From contig CM077648.1 in NCBI GenBank assembly GCA_039707465.1, positions 14,835,119 to 14,899,118 of the forward strand: a stretch of DNA of 64,000 bases, in the 5' to 3' direction. Shown here piece by piece: positions 40,631 to 51,247 of this stretch (the first letter of the stretch is position 1; every line of letters starts with the position of its first letter). This stretch comes from Rhabdophis nuchalis. Its lineage: Eukaryota; Chordata; Lepidosauria; Squamata; Natricidae. A program made the position numbers and the translations under genes. Below the pieces are notes generated by a model. It saw only the letters and a program-made list of their open reading frames with translations, was not told where the DNA came from and searched no databases.

Positions 40631-41644
40631 ATCTGATAGAACAGAGAGGTCTAGGCAGCCAAGTTCTAATTAAGGAGTGAGAAAAAATAATAAAATTGAG
40701 TTGGTCAAGTTTTATTCAGGTTTGGTTTTTTAGTTCAAATGATCTAATTTGGATTGTTTCAGAGTCTATTTCTTTGAGACGAGTCCAACCTCAGTTCAGT
40801 AAACAATCTAGCACATTTAAATGTGTATGAAGACACACAATTGGCTTTAGCAGTGGGCAGATGGTGAATTACCCTTGGCCATAAGGAAGCTAACAATAGT
40901 GGCGTTATTTTGGTATATAAATTGTATTTGCAATTCTCTCGATTAAAAATAGATTGGGAAAATAGTTGAATTATACTAAACTTATTGAAAACTTTTCAGT
41001 CAAGCAAGCCAAATTAAAGTTTTATTTCTATAAACCATAGACATGTCATAAAGTTAGCAATCTGGGTTCGGTCAATATTTCTGATGAATATATTGTATAT
41101 ATCAAGAGACAGATGAATAGGGGAAAGAAAGATATGAATGTATGAAAATATATGATGAAAACTATTGGAGAACTGTCTCAGAGGGCTCAATCATATAAAT
41201 ACAAAAGGGTTGACACCCCACCCCAATGCCTTTGAACTGTATTAAGTATTTCTCAGGCAAAAGTTACCATATCTGAGGATATTCCTGTACAATAGGCAAA
41301 GAACAATAAATAGCAAATCCAGCCTATCCAATGGCTATTTTGCAGTTTTCTGCTCGAAAACCTGTTACCCAATTAGATATTTGTTGCAACTACAGCTTTT
41401 TTTGTATCAGCCTTTGTTTATAGAGACAACAGTTAAGGATTGTAGTCTATTGATCTGATTAACGCTCTCTTGTCCTTTGATTATGTGCCTTCAAATTGGT
41501 GAAATTTGGTGTCAGCTTTTAGTACCCAGGCAATTTTCTCCAGGATAAATACTGTATGTACTTAAGCTATAACTGAATTTATTTATAAATGCCACAACCT
41601 TTCTCATCATTATTAATTTCACTATCAAATCATTTCAATAGGAA
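40631..41644. other. intron 1 sequence, nothing recognised
   Basis: AT-rich, unique-looking. Confidence 0.4.
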
Positions 41645-42035
41645 ACATAATCCTCCTCCTCCTCCTCTTAATCTCCTCTTCTTTTTTCTTTTCTCTCTTC
41701 TTTCTCCTCTTCTTTTTCCTCTCCTCTTTTCTCCTCCTCTCCTCCTCCTCTTAATCTTCTCTTCTTTTTCTTTTTCCTCCTCCTCCTCTTCTTTTTCCTC
41801 TTTTCTCCTCCTCTCCTCCTCCTCCTCTTCTTTATCTTTTCTCTCTTCCTCCTCCTCTTCTTTTTCCTCTCCTCTTTTCTCCTCCTCTTCTCCTCCTCCT
41901 CCTCCTCTTCTTTATCTTTTCCCTCTTCCTCCTCTTCTTTTTCCTCTCCTCTTTTCTCCTCCTCTTCTCCTCTTCTTCTCCTCCTCCTCCTCTTCTTCTT
42001 CCTCCTCCTCCTCACCTTCTCTTCTTATTCTTCTT
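41645..42035. repeat. ~390 bp polypyrimidine (CTC/CTT) tract
   Basis: Almost pure C and T on the plus strand in units of CCT, CTT and TTTC. Long frames through it (Ser/Leu/Phe-rich on plus, Arg/Lys/Glu-rich on minus) are artefacts. Confidence 0.95.
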
Positions 42036-42831
42036 CTGTATTTTTTTTTGGCCAGAATAGCAATTCAGAATAGCAGCATATTGCTTTTATAAGAGACTTT
42101 TTTTTTTTAATGGAAGCCACTAGTTCTGCTCTCTGCCACTCCACACTTAACGTTCTTTTGACCAGAAAGAAGATTAAAACTTTCTTTCTTTTGGGGGGGG
42201 GGGGGAAGCTTTGGACATGAGAGGAGGCGAGGGAGAAAAGGAATTGAGGCTTGTTCCACTCCAAGATGAGATCTTCTTGAGAAACAGAGTGGGAGTCTCT
42301 TGGAGGATGCAAGATTTATTTTTTCTTTAATTTACAATTGGGAGGATTCAAACGCCGAAGTCATTCGGCTTGACCCCCAGACACTTCTGAGGGTGCGGTG
42401 AGGCAAGGTACAAAAAGAAAAAAGCAGATGGTTTTTCAGACATATTGCAAAAGAAACGTCCCATGCTTCATTAGGCGCAGCTGAGTTTAAAAGTACCATC
42501 TTGTCTGTAACCGTAATAGAGAAAAGGAACCGTGGGCGGTTCTTCGAAGAGAGAGTCTGAGGGGGAAAAACTCAGCCCTGGACAAGAGGCAAGGAAATGG
42601 AGGAGGAGACGAGAATCTGGCAGGAAAAGACCAATGCTGGGCCAGGAACATAAACTATGGTTATGGCAACTTGCAAATCATTCCTTTGCTTGAGATTGCT
42701 TATTAATATATTAGGCCAGAATGGATTTGCTGATGGGAGATGGTAGTTGGAACATAACCAACTGAAGACCATTTTTATTTATTTAGTTAACAAAAATTGG
42801 AGAAGATCCCTTGTGGGCTCCTTCCCTCCCT
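42036..42831. other. intron 1 sequence with homopolymer runs
   Basis: T9 runs near 42047 and 42098 and a G12 run near 42195; otherwise nothing recognised. Confidence 0.4.
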
Positions 42832-42834
42832 TCC

Positions 42835-42866
<32 letters not shown>

Positions 42867-42875
42867 TTCTTTCTT

Positions 42876-42953
<78 letters not shown>

Positions 42954-42980
42954 GCACACACACACACACACACACACACA
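42832..42980 (+). repeat. (CT)n followed by (CA)n
   Basis: About 118 bp of CT-rich repeat with a TTTC interruption near 42868, switching to about 13 CA units from 42955. Confidence 0.95.
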
Positions 42981-43074
42981 AAGCCAAGGAAGCTTCTGGG
43001 ATACATATATTGCCCAAGACTCCTTTGTGTACCCTGTAGAGATTTCTGAGCATTTGAAAAAAGTCAGTGGTACT

Positions 43075-43138
43075 TTACTTTACTTTAATTCGATTTATTA
43101 ACCGCCCCCTCTCCCCGAAGGGACTCGGGGCGGTGCAG
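43075..43138 (-). mobile_element. L2 3' UTR fragment
   Basis: Only the stem with GATTTATTAACCGCCCCCTC and GGGACTCGGGGCGGTGCA. Confidence 0.6.
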
Positions 43139-43277
43139 TGGTAAGCGCTCTTCGTATAAATGAGTAAGAAATAGGCGTTTTTAAATGCTTCGCCATATCG
43201 AAGGGACACCGATAATGCCTACAGAAGGCTTTATCCAAGTTTCTTCTCCTATACGGTAACATTTTTATATGGTAACT

Positions 43278-43547
43278 CCACGTAATGGAGTGAGCTCCCG
43301 TTACTCGTCCCAGCTTCTGCCAACCTTGCAGTTCGGAAGCACATAAGAATGCAAGTAGAAAAATGGGAACCACCTTTGGTGGGAAGGTAACAGCGTTCCA
43401 TGCGCCTTCGGCGTTTAGTTATGCCGGCCACAAAACTACGGAGACGTCTTCGGACAGCGCTGGCTCTTCGGCTTTGAAACGGAGATGAGCACCGCCCCCT
43501 AGAGTCAGGAACAAGTAGTGCATATATACGAGGGGAACCTTTACCTT
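43278..43547 (+). mobile_element. Sauria-type SINE, 5'-truncated
   Basis: Lacks the tRNA-like head and begins at GTAATGGAGTGAGCTCCC. The tail is GGGGAACCTTTACCTT. A perfect 10-bp duplication, TATGGTAACT, lies at 43268-43277 and 43548-43557. Confidence 0.85.
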
Positions 43548-43557
43548 TATGGTAACT

Positions 43558-44299
43558 TTCTATATACGAGAGTTATGCAATGTTCACTTCGCTGATTATG
43601 CCTTGATTTGATGCAAGTCTCCGTCTCAGACTCCGTATGAGGGAATTATGAAAGCGTTGGTCTTCATGCTACTTCCCCCGCCTTGTCTTTCACATTTTTC
43701 CTATTAAGATTCTTTGTAGTTGTTTCTCAAGAAACTTGGCACTCGGTTGTGTTTATTTGGCTGATTTTAGTTTGGCAAAGAGAAGAAACCTCACAGTGCA
43801 ACTGCTGGATCCCTGAATCCCCAAAAGCTTGTGTTGTCTTTGTTGTTTCTGCCAGGTGTATTTAAAAAAAAAAATTAAATCCACGTCTGTATGCAGTTTT
43901 TCGTAACCTTTAAAATGTTTTCTTCCAATATGTCTTGCAGACACTGGTTTTCTATCCCCTTTTCTTTTTAGATGAGTAGCCAAGGTCCAGTCAAAGGGCT
44001 AGGATGCCTTTTTTCAATACAATTTTTGACATATGCTTACGGAGGGGCAGAATACGATCCTACGGAAAGAGTATAGTTTATTTTGTGGCTTCCCTTTGTT
44101 GCTTCACAATAATCTCCACACTTGTTGAGTCGGCTTGGGTCCAAACCATCCTCAGTTTTGAAGAACGGTTTACAGTGGAAAACATGTTAGCATACTTTGT
44201 GGATTTACTTAGATGCCCGTTTTACAAAATGTCATCCCAAAAGCCTAGAATTCTATAACCTTTCCATCTTTGCTTGATTGAGACAACAAAGGGACTTTG

Positions 44300-44301
<2 letters not shown>
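43558..44301. other. intron 1 sequence with an unrecognised 84-codon frame
   Basis: Plus frame 44004-44258 (starts MPFFNTIFDICLRRG) has no known motif and no splice context I trust. Confidence 0.35.

Positions 44302-44356
<55 letters not shown>
44302..44356 (+). repeat. (GT)n microsatellite
   Basis: About 26 GT units ending GTGTACACAC. Confidence 0.92.
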
Positions 44357-44422
44357 ACACAATAATTGAGTCAAGCAGGTATAGACTTTACTGTAGTGGG
44401 CCCATTTGAAATTTGGAAGCAT

Positions 44423-44668
44423 ACAATACAATACAATACAATAGCAGAGTTGGAAGGGACCTTGGAGGTCTTCTAGTCCAACCCCCTGCGTGGGCAGGAA
44501 CCTTATACCATTTCAGACAAATGGCTATCTAACATCTTCTTAAAGACTTCCAGGGTTGGGGCATTCACAACTTCTGGAGGCAACTTCTGTTCCACTGATT
44601 AATTGTTCTCACTGTCAGGAAATTTCTCCTTAGTTCTAAGTTGCTTCTCTCCTTGATTAGTTTCATGT
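44423..44668 (-). mobile_element. CR1-type LINE 3' fragment with (ACAAT)n
   Basis: AGTTGGAAGGGACCTTGGAG and CTAGTCCAACCCCCTGC form the typical CR1 3' end. AACATCTTCTTAAAGACTTC onward parallels the 35.1 kb copy. Four ACAAT units precede it. Confidence 0.72.
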
Positions 44669-44671
44669 TGT

Positions 44672-44706
44672 TGGTACAAGTAGTCCTTGACTTACGACCA
44701 CAACTG
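44672..44706. mobile_element. Tigger-like terminus, 35 bp
   Basis: ACAAGTAGTCCTTGACTTAC plus GACCACAACTGAG; it breaks off exactly where the next SINE begins. Confidence 0.55.
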
Positions 44707-44955
44707 AGCTCCCGTTACTTGTCTCAACTTCTGCCAACTGAGCAGTTCAAAAGCATATTAAAAATGCAAGTAGAAAAATAGGAACCACCATTGGTGGGAA
44801 GGTAACAGCATTCCGTGCATTTTCGGCATTAGTCATGCGGTGCACCTGACCACAGAGACTTCTTAGGACAGTACTGGCTCTTCGGCTTTGAAACAGAGAT
44901 GAGCACCACCCCCTAGAGTTGGGAATGACTAGCACATATGTGCGAGGGGAATAGA
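44707..44955 (+). mobile_element. Sauria-type SINE, 5'- and tail-truncated
   Basis: Begins CTCCCGTTACTTGTC and ends GTGCGAGGGGAATAG without the CCTTTA tail. Its junction with the Tigger end falls within the shared word GAGCTC. Confidence 0.78.
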
Positions 44956-45801
44956 AAATGGGTGGAAAAATCAAATTATATATTAGGTTGGGTTGGATGT
45001 GTGAGGGCAGTGGAAAGTTCTGTTTGGTAGCTCCTGTACAAAACCGACTTGATTTGAGGAGTAGGTTTTAATTTATTAGATTTTGTTATGGATGCATCTT
45101 CTGATGATTAGAACTGTCCTGAAAAGACAACCTGGGGCATCTAGTCAAATATATAGACAATTCTGAGTTTGCCAAAATATATATTGGGATTTGAGGCTAT
45201 TTGATTCCCTTTGGCATTTGTTTTCATGTTAAATTGTACTTTCATATGGTGTTAGAAATATCAAATGTGTAGCAAGTCCTTTCACGTGAAAAGAATATTT
45301 TATAAACACTGATCTTATTTGTTTAGTTTTTTCCTTCTTATCTACGGTTTGGCATCCTATTCAACACAGACTACTTCCCTAAAACAGCAAAAATGTATTA
45401 AGTTGCACAACAGTAGTTAGAACATTTCTGTGTACCTCTGTGAAGTGATGTGGCTTTGCCATTAAATCTGCATCCTGTTGTGTAATACTCCTTTTTCAGT
45501 CCATCACCATCAGACAGCAAATTGACTCGCATCAGTGCTGTGATTTAAATTAATTGATTTAAAAGCATTAACTGACCTACAACAGAGGGGGGGACAAAAG
45601 TTATTTTTATAAATGTTTTTGCAAAATCTATAAAGGTCAGCAGTAAGTTCTATCTTAAAAGTGCTGTTCCCTTTTTCCTCAGATACAGGAACATGGTTAT
45701 TATCAAGCAGGCTACAAGTACAATTTGTACTTGTACAATTTTTGCAATGTATAGATACGGATGATTAATCATCACAGAGACATACCATACCTAAAACGAA
45801 G
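44956..45801. other. intron 1 sequence, nothing recognised
   Basis: AT-rich; a short tandem word GTACAATTTGTACTTGTACA lies near 45718. Confidence 0.35.
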
Positions 45802-45944
45802 GTTGACTCAGCCTTCCATCCTTCCGAGGTGGGTAAAATGAAGACCCAGATTGTTGGGGGCAATATGCTGATTCTGTGAACCGCTTAGAGAAAGCTGTAA
45901 AAGTACTATGAAGCGGTATATAAGTCTAAGTGCTATTGCTAAAT
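45802..45944 (+). mobile_element. tRNA-derived SINE, 3' half (as at 37.36 kb)
   Basis: GACTCAGCCTTCCATCCTTC through GTCTAAGTGCTATTGC; the head is missing. Confidence 0.7.
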
Positions 45945-46073
45945 GTGTAAGAGAACCTAAAAACAGCAGAACACTCAGAGAAATGGACAGCTCTTCCAAG
46001 TTAAATTACATGATCTTAGAGGTCTTTATAAAGTTTTTACCTCTTGGCAGAAATTAGAAGTTGCCTAGTGGGT

Positions 46074-46722
46074 ATTCTTGTTGTTAGTTGCGAAGTCGTG
46101 TCCGACCTATCGAGACCCCATGCACAACATTCCTCCCGGCCTTCCTGTCCTCTACCATCCTCTGGAGTCCATTTAAGCCAGTGGTAGTCAACCTGGTCCC
46201 TACCGGCCACTAGTGGGTGTTCCAGCTTTAATGGTGGGTAGTAGGGGTTTTGTCTGATACTGAAGCACTTTCCTTTTCTTAATTTAATTGACTTCCCTAC
46301 TAGATTTTCCCTATTAGAAAATTTTACTACTAACAGAGATACAAAAGTGGGCAGAGATACAAAGGTTACTACCCCTGATTTAAGCTCACGCCTACTGCTT
46401 TGGTGACTCCATCCAGCCACCTCATTCTCTATTGTCCCTTTCTTCTTTTGCCCTCAGTCTTTCCCAGCATTAGGCTCTTCTCCAGTGAGTCTTTCCTTCT
46501 CATTAGGTGGCCAAAGTGTTTTCTCTTCAGGATCTGGCCTTCTAAAGAGCAGTCAGGGTTGATCTTCTCTAGGACTGACCGGTTTGATCGCCTTGCAATC
46601 CAATGGACTTGCAGGAGTCTTCTCCAGCATCATAGTTCAAAGGGCTCCATTTTTTGGTGCTCAACCTTCCTTATGGTCCAACCTTCATAGCTATACATGC
46701 AACTGGGAAAACCATAATCTTC
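46074..46722 (-). mobile_element. Bov-B (RTE) LINE 3' fragment, split by a hAT insertion
   Basis: Parts 46074-46170 and 46386-46722 align with Bov-B in antisense: GCGAAGTCGTGTCCGACC, CTTCCTGTCCTCTACCATCC, CTTTTGCCCTCAGTCTTTCC, TTAGGTGGCCAAAGTGTTTT and CAGTCAGGGTTGATCTTCTC. The similarity to ruminant Bov-B as I recall it is easy to follow by eye. Bov-B is known for horizontal transfer between squamates and ruminants. No coding frame survives. Confidence 0.82.
46179..46377. mobile_element. hAT-like element nested in Bov-B, perfect target duplication
   Basis: Ends CAGTGGTAGTCAACCTGG and GGTTACTACCCCTG; perfect 8-bp flanks ATTTAAGC (46171-46178 and 46378-46385). A further hAT family, not seen elsewhere in the window. 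Confidence 0.9.
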
Positions 46723-46724
46723 CA

Positions 46725-47015
46725 TCGCCATTGCAGCATCACCACGGTCACATGATCAAAATTTGGACGTAGGGCAACTGACAGGTATTTATGACGGTTG
46801 TGGGGCCATGTGATCTTATTTTGCGACCTTCTGAAAGTCAATGGGGAAGCCAGATTCATTTAACAACCAAGTTACTAACTTAACAGCTGCAGGGATTGAC
46901 TTAACAACGGTGGCAAGAAAGGTCATAAAATGGGGTAAAACTCACTTAACCCCTGTCTTGCTTAGCAACAGAACTTTGGGGCTCAATTGTGGTCGTAAGT
47001 CAAGAACTACCTTTA
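46725..47015. mobile_element. Tigger-like element (CAGGTAGTCC family), left-truncated
   Basis: GCAGCATCACCACGGTCACA, GGGGAAGCCAGATTCATTTA and the right end GGTCGTAAGTCAAGAACTAC. Confidence 0.7.
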
Positions 47016-47110
47016 TCTGTAGTTGCCTGGGAAAAGAGATTCATCACAACATGATATAGTCATGGAACCTACACAGTATTTCCCATTTCAGGTTCTTTGC
47101 ATTCTTACTA

Positions 47111-47468
47111 CGAGGGACACAGTAGCTCAGTAGCTAAAATGCTGAGTTTGTTGATCAGAAAGGTCAACAGTTTGGCAGTTCGAATCCCTAGCACCGTGTA
47201 ACAGTGAGCTCCCGTTCCTTGCCCAGCTTCTGCCAACCTAGCAGTTCGAAAGCACGTAAAAATGCAAGTAGAAAAATAGGAACCACCTTTGTTGGAAAGG
47301 TAACAGTGTTCCATGTGCCTTCATCCTTTAGTGATGCTGGCAACATGGCCACGGAGACGTCTTCAGACAGCGCTGACTCTTCAGCTTTGAAATGGAGATG
47401 AGTACCTCCCCCTAGATTCAGGAACGACTAGCACGTATGTGCGAGGGGAACCTTTACCTTCACCTATG
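47111..47468 (+). mobile_element. Sauria-type SINE, full length
   Basis: Head ACACAGTAGCTCAGTAGCTA, B-box region GGCAGTTCGAATCCCTAGC, tail GGGGAACCTTTACCTTC. Perfect 10-bp duplication ATTCTTACTA (47101-47110 and 47469-47478). Confidence 0.88.
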
Positions 47469-47478
47469 ATTCTTACTA

Positions 47479-48089
47479 TATTCAACCAGTTTCTTGTACG
47501 TGGTTCAGGAGGCAGATGGTAGAACTTTCTCCTCTTGCTATAAAATGGTTTACATCTGGCTATTACCATTTGCTAGTCAATAAATCATATATAACCTATG
47601 AGCCAAACATGAGTTTCTCAGTACAAACCATCTGTTCGATTAAAATTCAAGGATATTGAAAAGATCTCTGCTGAATCAGAGCAAAAATTTAAAAACAATC
47701 TGGTTCAGTATTTTGTTCCCCCAATGAATGAGTCAAGTCTTACAAGAAGTTTCCCAGCTGGAATATGAATGAAATGCTAACTTCTTAGTGATTTTCTCCA
47801 GAAACTTGTATTTAGACTTATATTGCTTTCAAAATTTGGGATGATAAAATTTCTCTGAGGCAACTGTTAAGAGTCTTATCTCTGATTTTGTCTATTCATT
47901 TTAAAGCCATTCAAGCTGGCCACCAATTCCTTTATGACAACAAATTTCATTCTATAACTGTGTATTATGTTAAAAAGTAGATTCATTTGTATTGATTCTA
48001 CCATCAATTATCTCCTTTTGATGGACCAAGATTCAATATTATGAAAGGAAGAAACTTTTGGCATGTCTCAACAATGGATCACATCTTTC
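47479..48089. other. intron 1 sequence, nothing recognised
   Basis: Ends with the AACAATGGATCACATCTTTC word shared with 29.05 kb. Confidence 0.4.
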
Positions 48090-48097
48090 CTCTAGTA

Positions 48098-48321
48098 CAG
48101 GGGTGTCAAACTCAAGGCCCGTGAGCCAGATCCGGCGTGCGGACCCTCCTGGTCTACCCAGTGCAAGAGGAAAGCTCAGGCCAGCAGTTTGGAGAGTGGT
48201 GTCAAGCTGGCCACGCCCACCCAGTTGGCCACATCCCCTCAGTCAGCCATGTCCACCCAGCCCCCTGGGGTCAACCACAGCTCTGATGCTGCCCTCAATG
48301 AAATTGAGTTTGACAGCCCTG
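48098..48321. mobile_element. hAT-like element (CAGGGGTGTCAAACTC family), perfect target duplication
   Basis: Ends CAGGGGTGTCAAACTCAAGG and AATTGAGTTTGACAGCCCTG; perfect 8-bp flanks CTCTAGTA (48090-48097 and 48322-48329). Confidence 0.9.
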
Positions 48322-48329
48322 CTCTAGTA

Positions 48330-49382
48330 CAATCAGCACAGGGTAATCCTTCGAAAAGCTTAAATGCACCGTAAGTAATATGTTTGATAAGTTCTATCAA
48401 AAAGATTTTATTATTACAAGAATAGCCATTTTTCATGGTAGAACATTGCCTGGCTTGAAAGGTCAAATGTAGGCTGCATTATTTTAGCGTTTGCTTTTCT
48501 CTATAGCAATATTATTCATGGAACATGAATGGAAGTTCTTGTAACTTTCTTCTTCCCATCTATCGCCACCGCTCCATCAATTAAATTCTTTGTTTTAACA
48601 AAGAACATCTCAGAAGCACCATTTTGATCATTTTTAATTAATAAGTCAGTTTTAATCAATTTAATCCCCAAGATGATTAAATACGTGGTTGAAACCTACT
48701 GTATTAAATGCATATTATCAACCTTGTTAATGAAGAATTCTATGACTATTATTTACTAAAGACAAACAAGCTGACCTGATTTATAAATAAGGGTGTCAGA
48801 CTGGAAGCCGTCTTTTACATTTGGGCCTTCAGACCTGCCATATGGGAGGTGGGTTATATAGAGTGTGGGTGATATACAGTCAAAATAACATTATTTTCTC
48901 AGAAAGTCAAGGCCACCTTGCCCTGAAGCTGCGATGAGGTTACTGGAGGCATCTCCAGTTTTGGATAGTGCCTAATTGGACCATATGATGGACATGTGGG
49001 TGCTGGGACTTGAACTTTCTTTGGGATAGGGAAAACCTGGAAACTTTCAGATCCGGGTTTTCCCAGATGTGCCAATATGACCTCTCTAATAAAATGGAAC
49101 TTTGAGGAAACTCAAGCCTCGGAGCCTTCTTTCATTGGGGGTATTACTTGGAACCCTGATATTGGGTACAAGACTATAGAGATTTTAGAAGTCATCCTAA
49201 TTTGCTTTACGTCCAAATGAGCAAAAAGTCTAAACTTCTATAGAATTCTAGGTAAAATGAAGCACAAATGTGCAGAAATAAATATAGGTAGCGTAGAGAT
49301 GTATGCGTCCCGAAAGAGGAAAGAATTTATCATCAAAACAAATTATTGGATAGCGACATGGGCAGCATTCCCCTCTACCCAG
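48330..49382. other. intron 1 sequence, nothing recognised
   Basis: Mostly AT-rich unique-looking DNA. Confidence 0.4.
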
Positions 49383-49520
49383 TCAGAGCTGAGGAAGCTT
49401 CTTGGATAAAAAGCGAAATGTCTTCAAAGAAAAACAAACAAACAATGTCCAGTTGCCTTCTGAAAAAGCATCTTTGGGACAACCATGACTGGACAACTGA
49501 GAATCTCTACAGACTTATAG
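49383..49520 (+). mobile_element. single-arm copy of the GAAGCTTCTTGGATGAG family
   Basis: GAGGAAGCTTCTTGGATAAA, GTCCAGTTGCCTTCTGAAAA and GGGACAACCATGACTGG; only the right arm is present, with no hairpin. Confidence 0.65.
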
Positions 49521-49547
49521 GCAGCATATAAATTTATAAATAAATAC

Positions 49548-49690
49548 ATTTTAATCCAACCCCTCTTGTCAACTGGCGCCAATTTAGTGCTGACTGTTAA
49601 TTGATGAGATTCTTGTGTATAGACGTGAGCAATAAATCAGTTTAACTGGAGCTTAACATGTGGTCTTGATTCTTCACGCCTGGCAGAGAT
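49548..49690 (+). repeat. interspersed repeat shared with 55.79 kb
   Basis: GCCAATTTAGTGCTGACTG, TTGATGAGATTCTTGTGT, an AATAAATCAGTTTAA polyadenylation-like word and GTGGTCTTGATTCTTC. About 100 bases correspond to 55790-55892. Possibly an LTR 3' end. Confidence 0.5.
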
Positions 49691-49934
49691 CTACTTATTA
49701 GATCTAATTTTAACTTGAAAATTCAGCAGGCTGAAGAATCTGCAGAAGTTTCCAGATCCTGCAATTTAGGTTGTATGCCATTATGTTGACCTGATTCCCA
49801 GTTTATTGCCTGTTATTGGTGTATAAGAAATTATTATCAGAATTTGGATTCAAAGAAGCCAAATGGGTTTGTTGAATGGGTGTTGAAAAACGAATAAGTC
49901 CTGAAAATTTTAGTAGTGAATCGTTGGTCTATGT

Positions 49935-50279
49935 CGGGGGTGTCAAACTCAATGCCCATGGGCTGGATCCGGCCCGCAGGATGCTTAGATGTGGCCCGTG
50001 GGGCTGCCCTGGAAACACCAAAGGACCGCCCTGAGGTACCTCTGCCAGCAGAAATAGAGCTCAGGAGGACCACACGTGGCCCACCCGAGCTCCGTTTTCA
50101 GCTGTGACGGCCTCCTGCAACCGTCTGCAAGCAAATACGGAGCTTTGTTTTCGCTAGCAGAGTATTTGGGCCACCACAGTTGCCCCTGACACAAGTGATG
50201 CGGAGCTGACCACGCCCACCTGGCTCCTCAAAGTCAAACACAACCCTGATGTGGCCCTCAATGAAATTGAGTTGCCCTG
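49935..50279. mobile_element. hAT-like element (CAGGGGTGTCAAACTC family), perfect target duplication
   Basis: Ends CGGGGGTGTCAAACTCAATG and TGAAATTGAGTTGCCCTG; perfect 8-bp flanks GTCTATGT (49927-49934 and 50280-50287). It sits only 130 bases before PTPN13 exon 2. Confidence 0.9.
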
Positions 50280-50409
50280 GTCTATGTTTTGGATAAGAAA
50301 CTCTTCTTGTTTATTTTAATTTACACTGTCTCCCTTGAATGAATACATAAAAGGAATCTTGATCTGCTATTTGAATCGCTAATTAGATCTTTCTGTTTTC
50401 CAAATACAG

Positions 50410-50579
50410 CGGATCCAACTGCTTTGGGCTTTCTCATATCTCCATGGTCTCTTCTGCTGCTTCCATCCGGCAGCGTATCGTTTACGGATAAAAATGTTTC
50501 TAATCAAGATCTGCAAGCCTTCACGGAACCAGGAGCTCTCCAAAATCAGTCACTGTCATCGGTTTCTGATGTTGAAAAG
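50410..50579 (+). CDS. PTPN13: PTPN13 coding exon 2 (residues 39-95)
   Basis: Acceptor TTTTCCAAATACAG; donor GAAAAG/GTACAG. The split first codon becomes GCG (Ala). The peptide runs ADPTALGFLISPWSLLLLPS, then SVSFTDKNVSNQDLQAF and ends SLSSVSDVEK. It covers the middle of the KIND domain, including the hydrophobic SPWSLLLLPSG strand. Compared with the human protein as I remember it, three residues (Val-Ser-Leu) between the RK of exon 1 and this ADP are absent. No other usable AG lies within the preceding 20 bases. The next intron is phase 0. Confidence 0.93.
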
Positions 50580-50868
50580 GTACAGAGTTACCACTTCTGA
50601 TTCATTTCTTTAGACTTGCACTTAGAAAAATGAGAAAACACTGATAATATACGTTAGTTACACCAGGGGTTTTCAAACTGCTCACAAGCCATGGAACTTG
50701 TTAAAAAATAATTTCTTATAACCCTTGATCAAGAAGTAATGCTCTAGTAACAGAAAATTTACTGAGTGTGTCTTAACTTTTTTGCAATAATTAGTCAAAA
50801 ATAACAACAACATGGAACACCAGCAAGTTCTCACACAAAATCCAGTTAGAAAGTCCTGCCTCTTATAT
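50580..50868. other. start of intron 2
   Basis: Nothing recognised before the mariner-like element. Confidence 0.4.
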
Positions 50869-50870
50869 TA

Positions 50871-51245
50871 CCGTATTTTTGGGGTATAAGATGCACCCTT
50901 TTCTTTCAAAAAAGGCTGAAAATCTGGGTGCGTCTTATACACTGAATACAGCATTCTTGGCCTCCTGAAACACCACTCCCTTCACCAAAATGGCCGTACA
51001 TAGCCTTTAGGAGGCTTTCAGAGTGCTCCTGGGTGCTGGAGAGGCCTTTTTTGCTCAATTTTGCACCCCCCAGCCCCCAGGAGCACTCTATAAGCCTCCT
51101 AAAGGCTATTCCTGCCTTTAAAAAAGGGGGGGGGCATTTTCGCAAAAAACGGGCCATTTTTAGGAGGTCTGCAGAGTGCAAAAACTTTTTTTTTTAAATT
51201 TGCCTCTTCAAAATCTTGGTGTGTCTTATACTCTGAAAAATACGG
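50871..51245. mobile_element. mariner-like MITE (CCGTATTTTT family), complete
   Basis: Ends CCGTATTTTTGGGGTATAAG and CTTATACTCTGAAAAATACG; TA on both sides (50869-50870, 51246-51247). Interior has TTAGGAGGCTTTCAGAGTGC and its near-inverse, so much of the element is itself self-complementary. Confidence 0.85.
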
Positions 51246-51247
51246 TA

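Noticed and set aside
41589..42092. 167-codon Ser/Leu/Phe frame and its Arg/Lys/Glu minus-strand counterpart
   Set aside because: Both are translations of a polypyrimidine tract.
42747..43101. Several 80-100 codon Ser/Leu and Arg/Glu frames
   Set aside because: Produced by the CT and CA dinucleotide repeats.
44004..44258. 84-codon plus-strand frame in PTPN13 intron 1 as an extra exon
   Set aside because: No similarity to PTPN13, no convincing splice sites, and the exon 1-2 join is already in phase without it.
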